Shown here one piece after another: positions 51,895 to 62,697 of a stretch of DNA of 63,782 nt (its first letter is position 1; each line of letters opens with the position of its first letter). The DNA is from JBBSTY01 sp038235385 (GTDB lineage: Bacteria; Actinomycetota; Acidimicrobiia; Acidimicrobiales; Acidimicrobilacustridaceae), in contig JBBSTY010000005.1 of assembly GCA_038235385.1 (NCBI GenBank), positions 1 to 63,782 of the forward strand, given 5' to 3'. Under the pieces are notes generated by a model. It worked only from the letters and a program-made list of their open reading frames with translations. It was not told where the DNA came from and did not search any database. The translations under genes were made by a program, and so were the position numbers.

Positions 51895-52268
51895 GCACGT
51901 TCGGCGACGACCACGATGATGACGGGCCGGTGATGCGCGTTCGCTCGTATGTGCTGACCCAGGGTCGCACGCGGTCGAACGCCGATCTGCCCATCGAGAC
52001 CCTGGTGCGTGTCACGCCCCAGGGTGTCTCGGCCACGCCACGACTGCAGCTCGAACGCAAGAAGATCGTGGCCCTGTGCAACGCCCCGCTCTCCATCGCG
52101 GAGATCTCGGCTCACCTCAGCATCCCGCTCGGGGTTGCACGGGTCCTCGTCGGCGACATGGCCGAAGAGGGGTTCCTCCAGAGTTACAAGCCACAACACG
52201 CCCAGACCGGTGAACGTCCCGACCTGAAACTGCTCGAAAGGGTGCTCGATGGCCTTCAAGCGCTCTGA
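51891..52268 (+). CDS. cvnC: DUF742 protein (CvnC)
   Basis: The 125-residue protein is a DUF742 winged-helix member: VMRVRSYVLTQGRTRSNADLPIETLV at the start, then CNAPLSIAEISAHLSIPLGVARVLVGDMAEEGFLQ, ending DLKLLERVLDGLQAL. These proteins are assumed to bridge the kinase, roadblock and GTPase components. ATG 51891 overlaps cvnB by ATGA, and the 3' end overlaps the GTPase gene by 20 nt. Confidence 0.92.
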   Translation: MSTFGDDHDDDGPVMRVRSYVLTQGRTRSNADLPIETLVRVTPQGVSATPRLQLERKKIVALCNAPLSIAEISAHLSIPLGVARVLVGDMAEEGFLQSYKPQHAQTGERPDLKLLERVLDGLQAL

Positions 52269-52866
52269 CGCTCCTGCGTCAGCCGACTCTCAGCCAGAGG
52301 AAGACAACGCTCCTCTCCCCGTGAAGATCATCGTGGCGGGAGGTTTCGCCGTCGGCAAGACGACCTTTGTCGGGTCGATCTCGGAGATCGCGCCGCTCAC
52401 CACGGAGGCGGCGATGACCCGGGTCGCGGAGGGGATCGACGAAACCGGTGGTACCAACACCGGCAAGACGTCGACCACCGTCGCGATGGACTTCGGGCGC
52501 ATCACGCTCGGATCCGACCTGATCCTGTACCTGTTCGGCACGCCCGGACAGGACCGGTTCAAGTTCATGTGGGACGATCTCGTCCGGGGCGCGATCGGTG
52601 CCGTGGTCCTGGTCGACACCAGCCGTCTCGCCGACTGCTTCCCCGCCGTCGACTACATGGAGACGCAGGGGGTGCCGTTCATCGTGGGCGTCAACCTCTT
52701 CCACGGCAAGCAGTACCACTCGCTCGAGGACGTCCGTGAGGCGCTCGGCGTCCCGGACGACGTTCCGATGATCACCACCGATGCCCGCGACCGCGCGCAG
52801 ACCAAGGTGGCGCTGCTCGAGCTCGTGCAGCACGCACTGATCCGGGCGTCGGCCGCCGCCGGCTGA
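52249..52866 (+). CDS. cvnD: Small GTPase of the conservon (CvnD)
   Basis: The 205-residue Ras/Arf-like protein has G1 AGGFAVGKTTF (30-40), a switch I region TEAAMTRVAEGIDETG, and G3 FGTPGQDRF (96-104). The usual NKxD is replaced by VGVNLFHGKQY, as in other conservon GTPases. A 20-residue polar N-terminus precedes the fold. It probably cycles between states under CvnB. ATG 52249 lies inside cvnC, so coupling is tight. A hairpin terminator closes the operon at 52908. Confidence 0.92.
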   Translation: MAFKRSDAPASADSQPEEDNAPLPVKIIVAGGFAVGKTTFVGSISEIAPLTTEAAMTRVAEGIDETGGTNTGKTSTTVAMDFGRITLGSDLILYLFGTPGQDRFKFMWDDLVRGAIGAVVLVDTSRLADCFPAVDYMETQGVPFIVGVNLFHGKQYHSLEDVREALGVPDDVPMITTDARDRAQTKVALLELVQHALIRASAAAG

Positions 52867-52907
52867 CCGATCGGCGCAGCCCAGGCCGCGCCTGTTCGAG
52901 CGTGCTT

Positions 52908-52939
52908 CGATGCGCGGGCCGTCGTCGGCCCGCGCATCG
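52908..52939 (+). terminator. Terminator after the conservon operon
   Basis: Perfect 13-bp stem: CGATGCGCGGGCC (52908-52920) pairs with GGCCCGCGCATCG (52927-52939) around a 6-nt GTCGTC loop. Confidence 0.85.
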
Positions 52940-53019
52940 GCGCGTCACGGCTCGGCCCGGCTCGGCCCGGTCGGCATCCGCGGCTGTCGCGTCGGTTCCC
53001 GACCGCTCCTGGCGAGCCG

Positions 53020-53032
53020 TAGCCTGTCGGCG
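53020..53032 (+). promoter_or_regulatory. Leaderless promoter of the GT2 gene (TAGCCT)
   Basis: TAGCCT at 53020-53025 is 7 nt before ATG 53033. Same hexamer and spacing as the mshC leader promoter. Confidence 0.55.
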
Positions 53033-54028
53033 ATGCTCGCCGTCGTCATCGTGCACTGGAACCAGCCCGAACGCTGCGCCACGACGATCGAGGCGTTCGC
53101 CCACCAGGGCCTCGACGTGCGCATCACCGTCGTCGACAACGGCTCGGACCGCTCCGCTCGTCGCCGGCTCGCCTCGAGCATCGCCGCCACCGATCACGAG
53201 GTGGAGCTGGTGTCGCTCGGCTCGAACTGCGGATTCGGTGCCGCCGCGAACGTCGGGATGAGGCGCTTCCTGTCGCGGTCCGCGGTCGAGGCGGGGGAGT
53301 GGGTGGCGGTCGCTCCCCACGACGCGCTGCCACAACCGGGTGCGCTCGGTCTGCTCGTCGAGACCGCGTCGTCCACGCCCGGGGTGGGCCTGGCCAGCGC
53401 CGATGTCGGCGATGGACACGTGCCCGTGGTCGATCCGTACTTCGGGGGGATGACCCGCCCGGCGTCGCAGCGTGACGGGTTCGAGCCGGCCGACTACGTC
53501 CACGGGACGCTCTTCATCGCTCGGCGGGCCTGTCTCGAGCAGGTGGGCGTGTTCGACGAGGCGTTCTTCGCCTACTGCGAGGAGGCCGACCTCGGATTGC
53601 GGGCGGCAGCGGCCGGATGGCGTGTCGGCCTCGTTCACGGCGCCCGGGTGGTGAACCCCGGCATGCGATCGGGCAGCACCGTCGCCGACTACCTGATGCA
53701 CCGCAACACGCTGCACCTGGTGCGGCGGTGGTTCGGTCGCTACCACGCCGGCGTTCGGCTCGTGATCGGGGTGGGCCAGCTCGTGCGGGGCCTGGTGCAA
53801 CCGTCGTCGCGGGCATGGATGTTCGCGCCCCTCGGACGCTTCTGGGGCCTCGTCGACTTCATCCGTGGCCGTACCGGCCCACCACCGGCGTGGCTCCTCG
53901 CTCGGGGGCGCGCGGAAGCTGCCCACCTCGGCGACCAGCACCGTCCGGGCATGGCCCGCTTCGATCCTGACACCGGGCTGGCCGACCCGGTGCCCGCCAT
54001 CGGCGGTGGCGCGCGCATCGCCCGCTGA
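53033..54028 (+). CDS. GT2-family glycosyltransferase (rhamnosyltransferase-like)
   Basis: The 331-residue GT-A enzyme starts MLAVVIVHWNQPERC and has VVDNGSDRSARR (nucleotide-sugar Asp), GSNCGFGAAANVGMRRF, and DYVHGTLFIARRACLEQVGVFDEAFFAYCEEADLGLRAAAAG (the acceptor ED block; cut: FFAYCEEADLGLRA). This pattern is close to WbbL/RfbN-type rhamnosyltransferases that build cell-wall linkers or surface polysaccharides. The usual DxD-like site reads APHDALP. The C-terminal 70 residues have a weakly hydrophobic stretch. It is transcribed alone. Confidence 0.87.
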   Translation: MLAVVIVHWNQPERCATTIEAFAHQGLDVRITVVDNGSDRSARRRLASSIAATDHEVELVSLGSNCGFGAAANVGMRRFLSRSAVEAGEWVAVAPHDALPQPGALGLLVETASSTPGVGLASADVGDGHVPVVDPYFGGMTRPASQRDGFEPADYVHGTLFIARRACLEQVGVFDEAFFAYCEEADLGLRAAAAGWRVGLVHGARVVNPGMRSGSTVADYLMHRNTLHLVRRWFGRYHAGVRLVIGVGQLVRGLVQPSSRAWMFAPLGRFWGLVDFIRGRTGPPPAWLLARGRAEAAHLGDQHRPGMARFDPDTGLADPVPAIGGGARIAR

Positions 54029-54059
54029 CCGTCGAGCCGCGATCCTCGGCGACCGATGT

Positions 54060-54110
54060 CGAACATGCGTAGCTGCGCGATTCGGGGCGCCGCGCAGCTA
54101 CGCATGTTCG
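54060..54110. repeat. Perfect 20-bp palindromic element with GAACATGCGT core
   Basis: The left arm begins CGAACATGCGTAGC (54060-54079) and pairs without mismatch with 54091-54110 around an 11-nt loop. It lies between the convergent GT2 and DUF2516-like genes and may act as a terminator. Related GAACATGCGT/GAACGTGCGT units occur at 35742 and 35840. Confidence 0.9.
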
Positions 54111-54180
54111 GGTTGGGTGGTGGTGTTGTGGGGCCGGGTCGGGCGTGTCTTCGGGCGACGCCGTCGTTCGGCGCGTGCGC

Positions 54181-54456
54181 CTACGTGCTCGGGTCGACGA
54201 CCTTGCCCTGTTCGGCATCGGAGATGACCGGGCGGACCCGCAGCAGGTAGTACGCCGAGACGCAGATGCCGACCGGCACCAACAAGATGCCGCACAAGAT
54301 GGTGGCCATCCACACCTGCTGGCTGCGGTTGGCGAGCGCCCACGCCCACCCCGGGCGCTTGGCGCAGTCGAGGAGCGCCCACACCGACAGGCTGATGGGG
54401 ATGGCGAAGATGGCCGTCGTGATGATCGTCACGAAGAGATCTCCGATGCCTCCCAC
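54181..54456 (-). CDS. DUF2516-like small membrane protein
   Basis: The 91-residue protein has two helices: FVTIITTAIFAIPISLSVWALLDCAKRP and VWMATILCGILLVPVGICVSAYYLL, with a conserved W/R pattern (AKRPGWAWALANRSQQVW) between them, as in DUF2516 proteins of actinobacteria. Topology is probably N-in/C-in. GTG 54456 was chosen because TACCGT lies 7 nt upstream; an earlier GTG (54465) overlaps that hexamer. It follows lon on the same strand but seems separately transcribed. Function unknown. Confidence 0.75.
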   Translation of the reverse strand: MGGIGDLFVTIITTAIFAIPISLSVWALLDCAKRPGWAWALANRSQQVWMATILCGILLVPVGICVSAYYLLRVRPVISDAEQGKVVDPST

Positions 54457-54469
54457 GGGCCCCACGGTA
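54457..54469 (-). promoter_or_regulatory. Leaderless promoter of the DUF2516-like gene (TACCGT)
   Basis: On the minus strand TACCGT (54464-54469) is 7 nt ahead of GTG 54456. Confidence 0.5.
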
Positions 54470-54600
54470 TCGGCCGCTCACCTCGTGGGTGGGCTCGGGC
54501 CCCGAGGAGCACCTCCGGAGCCGCGTGTCATCGTCGAGCGCCCCCGACCCGACCCCGGCCACGGCCCGCCCTCCGGCGTGGCGCACCGCGCCGGACGCGG

Positions 54601-54633
54601 CCGGGTCCCGCCGGCATCGCCGACGGGACCCGG
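54601..54633 (-). terminator. Terminator after lon
   Basis: CCGGGTCCCG (54601-54610) pairs perfectly with CGGGACCCGG (54624-54633), with a possible short inner stem in the 13-nt loop. It lies just beyond the lon stop at 54647. Confidence 0.75.
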
Positions 54634-54646
54634 ATGCGGTCGCTGG

Positions 54647-57331
<2,685 letters not shown>

Positions 57332-57414
57332 GTGGGGGACTCCGGTTCCGGGTCGATTACCTGATTACATCCTCCAACCACCCGCCGATCGACCGCATTC
57401 CCGCCCGACCAAGA

Positions 57415-57435
57415 GTTGAGTGAAGGACCATCAAG
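57415..57435 (-). promoter_or_regulatory. HAIR-like HspR operator upstream of lon
   Basis: Read on the minus strand, CTTGATG-N7-ACTCAAC matches the HAIR consensus CTTGAGT-N7-ACTCAAG at 11 of 14 positions. lon belongs to the HspR regulon in Streptomyces. The site is 84-104 nt before the lon start and 120 nt before the divergent MMPL gene. Two TAATC strings at 57350-57366 on the lon side may supply the -10. Confidence 0.6.
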
Positions 57436-57542
57436 ATTATCGATGGTCAGACGATCATCCTCCCGCGCGCCGGGATTCCTCGTCCGACGTGGGTGACCAC
57501 TGACACACACGGGTGAGCTGGTGGTCGGGCCCCGCGGGCGTC

Positions 57543-57554
57543 CACACTGGATCG
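57543..57554 (+). promoter_or_regulatory. Leaderless promoter candidate for the MMPL gene (CACACT)
   Basis: CACACT at 57543-57548 is 6 nt before GTG 57555. The first base departs from TANNNT, but the hexamer and spacing equal those at 14197. Confidence 0.4.
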
Positions 57555-60026
57555 GTGAGCACCAGAGCAACGCGTGAGCCCTTCCTGGCCCGGGTGGGCC
57601 GCTTCTGTCACGACCGCCGCCGGTGGGTGCTCGGGGTGTGGCTCGTCGTCCTCGTCGTGGTCGGTGGGCTGTCGGGTGCGTTGGGCAGCGGGCTCTCGAC
57701 CAAGTTCAGCCTGCCCGACGTCGAGTCGGCCCACGGCTTCGACATCCTCGAACGCGACTTCGGCGGCGCGGGCGCCGGCGTCGGCGGCCAGATCGTGTTC
57801 CAGGCCGATCAGGGGGTGGCCGACCCGGTCGTGCGTGAGCACATGGAGGCGCTCTTCGCCGACATCGCCCAGCTCCCGCCGACCGACGGCAAGGCCCTGC
57901 CCGAGCTGCGGGTGATCAGTCCGTACGACCCGGGCCAGGAGCGGCGCATCGCCACGCAGGGGGAGCAGGCGGGCAAGATCGCCTACGCCGACATCGAGCT
58001 CCCGCCGTCGACCAACATCGCCGAGGCGGCCACCATCCGGACCGCCATCGACGACGCCATCGCCACGAACCTCGCCGGCGTCGACGGTGTCCGGGTCGAG
58101 ATCGGCGGGTCGATCTTCGCCCAGTTCGAGCCGCCGAACTCCGAGGCGCTCGGGCTCGGGTTCGCGATCGTCATCCTGATCCTCGCCTTCGGTTCGGTCA
58201 TGGCCATGGGCCTGCCGATCGGTACGGCGTTGATGGGCCTCTTCGTCGGGGTGAGCCTCACCACGGTCCTGTCGCACGTGGTCGAGATGCCCGACTTCAC
58301 CACGTTCCTCGCCGTGATGATCGGGCTCGGCGTCGGGATCGACTACGCGCTGTTCATCGTCACCCGCTATCGCGAGGAGCTGCACGACGGGCGCACCCAC
58401 GCGGACGCCACGGCCGTGGCGATCAACACCGCCGGGCGCGCCGTGCTGTTCGCCGGCACCACCGTCGTGATCTCGCTGATGGGCATGCTGATCATGGGCC
58501 TGGCGTTCGTGAACGGCCTGGCCATCGGATCGGCCGTCGTCGTGTTCATCACCATGATCGCGTCGGTGACCCTGCTCCCGGCCCTGCTCGGGTTCGCCGG
58601 TGGCCGGGTCGAGGTCACCCGCTGGCGGGGGCTGATCGCCGCCGGGCTGGTGGCCACGGCGCTGGTCTGCACCGGGCTCGGACTCGCACCGCCGATCGCG
58701 CTCACCTTCGTCGGTCTCGCCGCCATCGTCGTGATCGGGTGCCTCGTGCTCGGCCGCTTCTTCCCCGTGTTCAGGGCCGAGGTGCCCCGACGAGCCCGCA
58801 AGCCGGTCGAGCGCACCTTCGCCTACCGCTGGAGCCGTCTCATCCAACGCCGGGCATGGGTGGCGGTCATCTTCGGCAGCCTCCTGCTGATCGTGCTGGC
58901 CATCCCCGTCCTCTCACTGCGCCTGGGGTTCTCCGACGAGGGCAACTACCCCGAGGAGACCACGACCCGCCAGGCGTACGACCTGCTCGCCACCGGCTTC
59001 GGGCCGGGCTTCAACGGTCCGTTCATCCTCGTCGCCGAACTGCCCGAGGGGGCCGATCCGGCCACGATCCTCGCCGCATCGGGTCGGGTCACCGAATCCG
59101 TGGCCGCCGATCCCGACGTCGCCTTCGCGTCGCCGGGCATCCCCAACGACCCGGCCAACCCTCGAGCGCTCCAGTGGTTCGTGATCCCCAAGAGCTCGCC
59201 GCAGGCGGAGGAGACCGCCGAGCTGGTCTCGCGCCTGCGCACGGACATCCTTCCGGTGGCGGAGGGGAGCGATCTCGATGTCATCGTCACGGGTGGCGTG
59301 GCGGTCAACGTGGACTTCTCCGACTACCTGGCCTCCCGACTGCCGTTCTTCCTCGGTGCCGTGCTGGCGCTCTCGTTCCTGTTGCTGATGGTGGTGTTCC
59401 GGTCGATCCTCGTCCCGCTCAAGGCGGTGATCCTGAACGTGATGGCACTCGGCGCCGCCTACGGAGCTGTGGTCGCCATCTTCCAATGGGGCTGGTTGTC
59501 GGGCGTCCTCGGTGTGGCATCAGCGGGACCCATCGAACCGTTCATCCCCATGATGTTGTTCGCCATCGTGTTCGGGCTCTCCATGGACTACGAGGTGTTC
59601 CTCCTCTCGCGCGTGAAGGAGGAGTACGACGGCGGCTCCCCGAACGACAGGGCGGTCGCCGACGGCCTGGCGTCGACGGCGCGCGTCATCACCGCGGCGG
59701 CGGCGATCATGGTGGTCGTCTTCGGCAGCTTCCTCCTCGAGTCCGACCGGATCGTGAAGGTCATGGGCTTCGGGTTGGCGATCGCCGTGCTGATCGACGC
59801 GACCATCGTCCGCATGCTGCTGGTCCCGGCCACGATGGAGCTCCTCGGCGACCGCAACTGGTGGTTCCCGCGGTGGCTCGACCGGCTCCTGCCCAAGATC
59901 GACGTCGACGGCGCGCATCACGAGGCCTTGATCGCCTCGACGCTCGATCCGGCCCGTCGCCCCGGTCCGGATCACGACTCGAGCAGCGACGCCGAGCGCG
60001 ATCGCGAGACGGTGCCGACGCGCTGA
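57555..60026 (+). CDS. MMPL-family RND transporter
   Basis: The 823-residue protein has 12 predicted helices in two sets, each after a large extracytoplasmic loop. TM1 is RWVLGVWLVVLVVVGGLSGAL. TM2-6 includes GLGVGIDYALFIVTRYREEL, which holds the proton-relay Asp-Tyr pair, and the second set has FGLSMDYEVFLLSRVKEEYDGG. These twin DY motifs define MMPL transporters that export lipids or siderophores in actinobacteria. A polar tail of 45 residues ends the protein. GTG 57555 was chosen from the promoter. The substrate is unknown. Divergent from lon, with the HAIR-like site in between. Confidence 0.9.
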   Translation: MSTRATREPFLARVGRFCHDRRRWVLGVWLVVLVVVGGLSGALGSGLSTKFSLPDVESAHGFDILERDFGGAGAGVGGQIVFQADQGVADPVVREHMEALFADIAQLPPTDGKALPELRVISPYDPGQERRIATQGEQAGKIAYADIELPPSTNIAEAATIRTAIDDAIATNLAGVDGVRVEIGGSIFAQFEPPNSEALGLGFAIVILILAFGSVMAMGLPIGTALMGLFVGVSLTTVLSHVVEMPDFTTFLAVMIGLGVGIDYALFIVTRYREELHDGRTHADATAVAINTAGRAVLFAGTTVVISLMGMLIMGLAFVNGLAIGSAVVVFITMIASVTLLPALLGFAGGRVEVTRWRGLIAAGLVATALVCTGLGLAPPIALTFVGLAAIVVIGCLVLGRFFPVFRAEVPRRARKPVERTFAYRWSRLIQRRAWVAVIFGSLLLIVLAIPVLSLRLGFSDEGNYPEETTTRQAYDLLATGFGPGFNGPFILVAELPEGADPATILAASGRVTESVAADPDVAFASPGIPNDPANPRALQWFVIPKSSPQAEETAELVSRLRTDILPVAEGSDLDVIVTGGVAVNVDFSDYLASRLPFFLGAVLALSFLLLMVVFRSILVPLKAVILNVMALGAAYGAVVAIFQWGWLSGVLGVASAGPIEPFIPMMLFAIVFGLSMDYEVFLLSRVKEEYDGGSPNDRAVADGLASTARVITAAAAIMVVVFGSFLLESDRIVKVMGFGLAIAVLIDATIVRMLLVPATMELLGDRNWWFPRWLDRLLPKIDVDGAHHEALIASTLDPARRPGPDHDSSSDAERDRETVPTR

Positions 60027-60054
60027 CCCGGCGGCGAAGCCTGGCGCCGGGTCA
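60024..60054. terminator. Bidirectional terminator containing both stop codons
   Basis: TGACCCGGCG (60024-60033) pairs perfectly with CGCCGGGTCA (60045-60054) around an 11-nt loop. The outer TGA is the MMPL stop codon, and the outer TCA is the DUF952 stop codon on the other strand. Confidence 0.75.
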
Positions 60055-60384
60055 GGCCTCGAGGTCGGCGACGTCGGTGACGTGGGTGACCGCATCGACG
60101 GGCAGCGGTCCGTACAGGTGGGGGAACAGCTCGCTACGCTCGGCGCCGCGCTCGTACACGAGGGCCTCGGGGAGCCGGTCGACGGCGATGGTCAGGAGCA
60201 CGAGATCCTCGACGCCCTGGTAGTGCCGCTCGAGGACCGGCCGCACCTGGTCAGCCGTCGCGCAGTGGATGAACCCCACCTCGTCGAGGCTCAGCCCTCG
60301 CGTCGACCGGCGGTACGCACCGGTCGCCTGCGCGTCGAGCCAGTGCGACCGCTCGGCGATGTGGTGGATCGGGTGGTCCCTCAC
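60052..60384 (-). CDS. DUF952 protein
   Basis: The 110-residue protein matches DUF952: IHHIAERSHWLDAQATGAYRRSTRGLSLDEVGFIHCATADQ (cut: DEVGFIHCATADQV) and PEALVYERGAERSELFPHLYGPLPVDAV. The FIHCA and FPHLYGPL blocks are the hallmark; the conserved His residues suggest an enzymatic pocket similar to ADP-ribosyl/phosphotransferase folds, with no proven role. GTG 60384 overlaps the TetR stop (GTGA). Convergent with the MMPL gene. Confidence 0.85.
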   Translation of the reverse strand: MRDHPIHHIAERSHWLDAQATGAYRRSTRGLSLDEVGFIHCATADQVRPVLERHYQGVEDLVLLTIAVDRLPEALVYERGAERSELFPHLYGPLPVDAVTHVTDVADLEA

Positions 60385-60980
60385 GCCTCGTCGCCCGTCC
60401 GGAGGGCGCCGCGGCCGAGCACGGCGAGGATCGTCGCGCCGACCCGCTCGTAGCTCGTCTGGAACGCCTCGCTCGCGGCTCGGCGGCCCATCCCGTCGTA
60501 GACGATGTCGAGCAGCTCGACGAACGCCTCCGGGTCGAGGTCATCGGCGATGGCGCCGTCGGCTTGCGCGCTGCGCACGAGGGGGACGAACTGGTCGAGG
60601 AGGAAGCGGTTGAGCCGGTCGAGGGCGTCGGCGCCGGTCGGGCTCGTCGCCGCCTGGTCGCGGAACCGGGCGAGCGGGATCGCGCCCTTGGGCTGGTTCA
60701 GCATGAAGTCGCGCACGAAGACGCGGATGCTGGCACCGAGCGGTCGGGTGTCGGCGACCACCCGGGCGATGTCGACCGCGAGCAGCTCCTCGGCGAGGGT
60801 CTCGTACAGGTGTTCCTTGGACGGGAAGTAGTTGTAGAACGTCCCGGTCGACAGCCCGGCCTCACTGAGCAGCTCCCGCGTCGTCACGTCCTGGAACCCG
60901 TTCCGCTCGAGGCAGGTCAACGCGGCGTCGATGATGCGTCGCCGGACGGCGTCCTTGTGCTCGTCGCTCACCTTGGGCAT
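60381..60980 (-). CDS. TetR-family transcriptional regulator
   Basis: The 199-residue regulator has an N-terminal HTH: RRRIIDAALTCLERNGFQDVTTRELLSEAGLSTGTFYNYFPSKEHLYETL (cut: VTTRELLSEAGLSTGTFYNY). The C-terminal ligand domain includes RFRDQAATSPTGADALDRL and DLDPEAFVELLDIVYDGMGRRA. It follows the UbiB-kinase gene by 17 nt and overlaps DUF952, so it is embedded in that operon and may autoregulate it. Its ligand is unknown. Confidence 0.87.
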   Translation of the reverse strand: MPKVSDEHKDAVRRRIIDAALTCLERNGFQDVTTRELLSEAGLSTGTFYNYFPSKEHLYETLAEELLAVDIARVVADTRPLGASIRVFVRDFMLNQPKGAIPLARFRDQAATSPTGADALDRLNRFLLDQFVPLVRSAQADGAIADDLDPEAFVELLDIVYDGMGRRAASEAFQTSYERVGATILAVLGRGALRTGDEA

Positions 60981-60997
60981 CGGGATCCAGTCGTCGA

Positions 60998-62530
60998 TCA
61001 GGCGCGCGTGCTCGCCGGGACGATCGGCTCGGCGAGCAGGCGTTCGTAGGCGGTGGTGTCCCAGAGCACCGGGACGTCCGGGAAGAACATCTTGCCGTAG
61101 CGATCGAAGTAGACGAGCTGCTTGCTGAGCAGGAAGAGACCGCGGTCGAAGGCGGTCTCGGTCACCCCGGACTCGAGGATCTCCCGGCGCCGACGACGCT
61201 CGGCCCGCCACACGTCGAAGGTGCTCGTGCTCGGCCGGTCGCCTCCGGCATCCTCTGACGCCGAGTGGTCGTCGCGACCCATGTCGGGGGGGAGGAGGAG
61301 CGCAGCCAGGTCGACCTCGCCGAAGGGACGGATGAACAGCGGTTCGATCTGCATGCGAACCATCTGCGCCATCATGGCGTCGTCGGCCCCGAGGCGATCC
61401 TGGAGCGTGGGCCCGTAGATGGACTTGGCGTGGTGCCACACGTCGACCCATGCCGACTCGTCACCGAGGGCCCCCTCGACCACCCGCCGGAAGAACTGCT
61501 GGGTGCTCGAGTCCATGCGGCCGACGATGCCCCAGTCGAGCACGCCGAGCTCGCCGCTGGTGAGGATCAACAGGTTGCCGGCGTGGATGTCTCCGTGGAA
61601 CGCGCCGGTGCACAGGGCCGTGGCGAACCACGCCTTGACGCAGTCCTGGACGAGGGGTCCGGGATCGATGCCGAGCGTCTCGATCGCCTCGGTGTCGTCG
61701 ACCGCGAACCCGTCGAAGTACTCCATGACGAGGACCCGCTTGGTCACGTAGCCCTCGATCGGCAGCGGCACCCGGACCCGGTCGAGGCCCATCGTGATCC
61801 GGAGGTGCTCGAACCAGCGGATCGAACGAGCCTCGTTGCGCAGGTCCACCTCCTCGGCGAGTTGCTCGGCGAGCCCGCTGACCAGCGAGGGAAGCTCGCC
61901 GGCGATGCCGATGGCGACCTGTCGGCCGAGGAAGCCGAAGAGCGGCTCGATGACGGCGAGATCCACGGCCATGGCGTGCTCGATGCCCGGCCGCAGCACC
62001 TTGACCGCCACGGGACGCCCGTCGGGGAGCACCGCCCGGTGCACCACGGCGAGCGATGCAGCGGCGACGGGTACCGGGTCGAACTCGACGAACAGGTCGG
62101 CGATGGCGAGTCCGAGCTCGTCGGTGACGGTGGCCTCGACCTCGTCGAAGGGAATCGCCGGCACCGCATCGAGCGTGCTGCGGAAGGCGGCTGCGGTGGC
62201 CTCGCCGAAGAGGCTGGGCGATGAGCCGATGAGCTGGCCGAACTTGGTGAAGGATCCGCCCAGGTCGTCGAAGATGTGGCGCAGCGCCAGGGCGACGGCG
62301 GCGTCGTCGATCGGGTGCCGCCGCACGGCGCGGCCGACGAGCGGCGCGAGGTGGCGTGTCGTGACCGACGAGGCCTGCGCCAACCGGCGGGCCACCGACA
62401 TCCTCGACGGAACCGGCAACGTGGCCGGCCGGATGATCAGCTTCGGACCCGCGGCCACCGAGGGTGTGGCGTCGTCGACGATGCGCACGCGCGCACCCGT
62501 CGCTGGATCCCGGATGTCGGGCTCGCTCAT
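60998..62530 (-). CDS. UbiB/ABC1-family atypical kinase
   Basis: The 510-residue protein carries the UbiB family marks: FTKFGQLIGSS (KxGQ), an Ala-rich nucleotide loop VAAASLAVVHRAVLPDG, the lysine in VAVKVLRPG, FHGDIHAGNLLIL as catalytic loop and GVLDWGIVG as metal-binding DxG-like motif. Family members help lipid-soluble isoprenoid or quinone metabolism at membranes and have ATPase rather than protein-kinase activity. The C-terminus has a long acidic/polar insert (DMGRDDHSASEDAGGDRP). It heads an operon with TetR and DUF952 genes. GGAGGGACG gives a good SD for ATG 62530. Confidence 0.9.
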   Translation of the reverse strand: MSEPDIRDPATGARVRIVDDATPSVAAGPKLIIRPATLPVPSRMSVARRLAQASSVTTRHLAPLVGRAVRRHPIDDAAVALALRHIFDDLGGSFTKFGQLIGSSPSLFGEATAAAFRSTLDAVPAIPFDEVEATVTDELGLAIADLFVEFDPVPVAAASLAVVHRAVLPDGRPVAVKVLRPGIEHAMAVDLAVIEPLFGFLGRQVAIGIAGELPSLVSGLAEQLAEEVDLRNEARSIRWFEHLRITMGLDRVRVPLPIEGYVTKRVLVMEYFDGFAVDDTEAIETLGIDPGPLVQDCVKAWFATALCTGAFHGDIHAGNLLILTSGELGVLDWGIVGRMDSSTQQFFRRVVEGALGDESAWVDVWHHAKSIYGPTLQDRLGADDAMMAQMVRMQIEPLFIRPFGEVDLAALLLPPDMGRDDHSASEDAGGDRPSTSTFDVWRAERRRRREILESGVTETAFDRGLFLLSKQLVYFDRYGKMFFPDVPVLWDTTAYERLLAEPIVPASTRA

Positions 62531-62685
62531 CGTCCCTCCGTCGCCCTCGCACGCCCCGGGCCGACGGGCCCGGGGGGCTCAGCACGCCGAGCCGCGCTCG
62601 TTTTGTAGTCCGCGTGCGTCGGACGGGTCAACCAACGGCGGGCGTCGCGCCGGCGCCTCTCGGCGGACGCGCTCGCCGGCTGCCG

Positions 62686-62697
62686 TACCCTGGCGCC
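62686..62697 (+). promoter_or_regulatory. Leaderless promoter of the Gfo/Idh/MocA gene (TACCCT)
   Basis: TACCCT at 62686-62691 lies 6 nt before ATG 62698. Confidence 0.55.

Noticed and set aside
52249..52866. Missing NKxD motif in the conservon GTPase as a sign of decay
   Set aside because: Conservon GTPases generally depart from NKxD at this position; the G1 and G3 motifs are intact.
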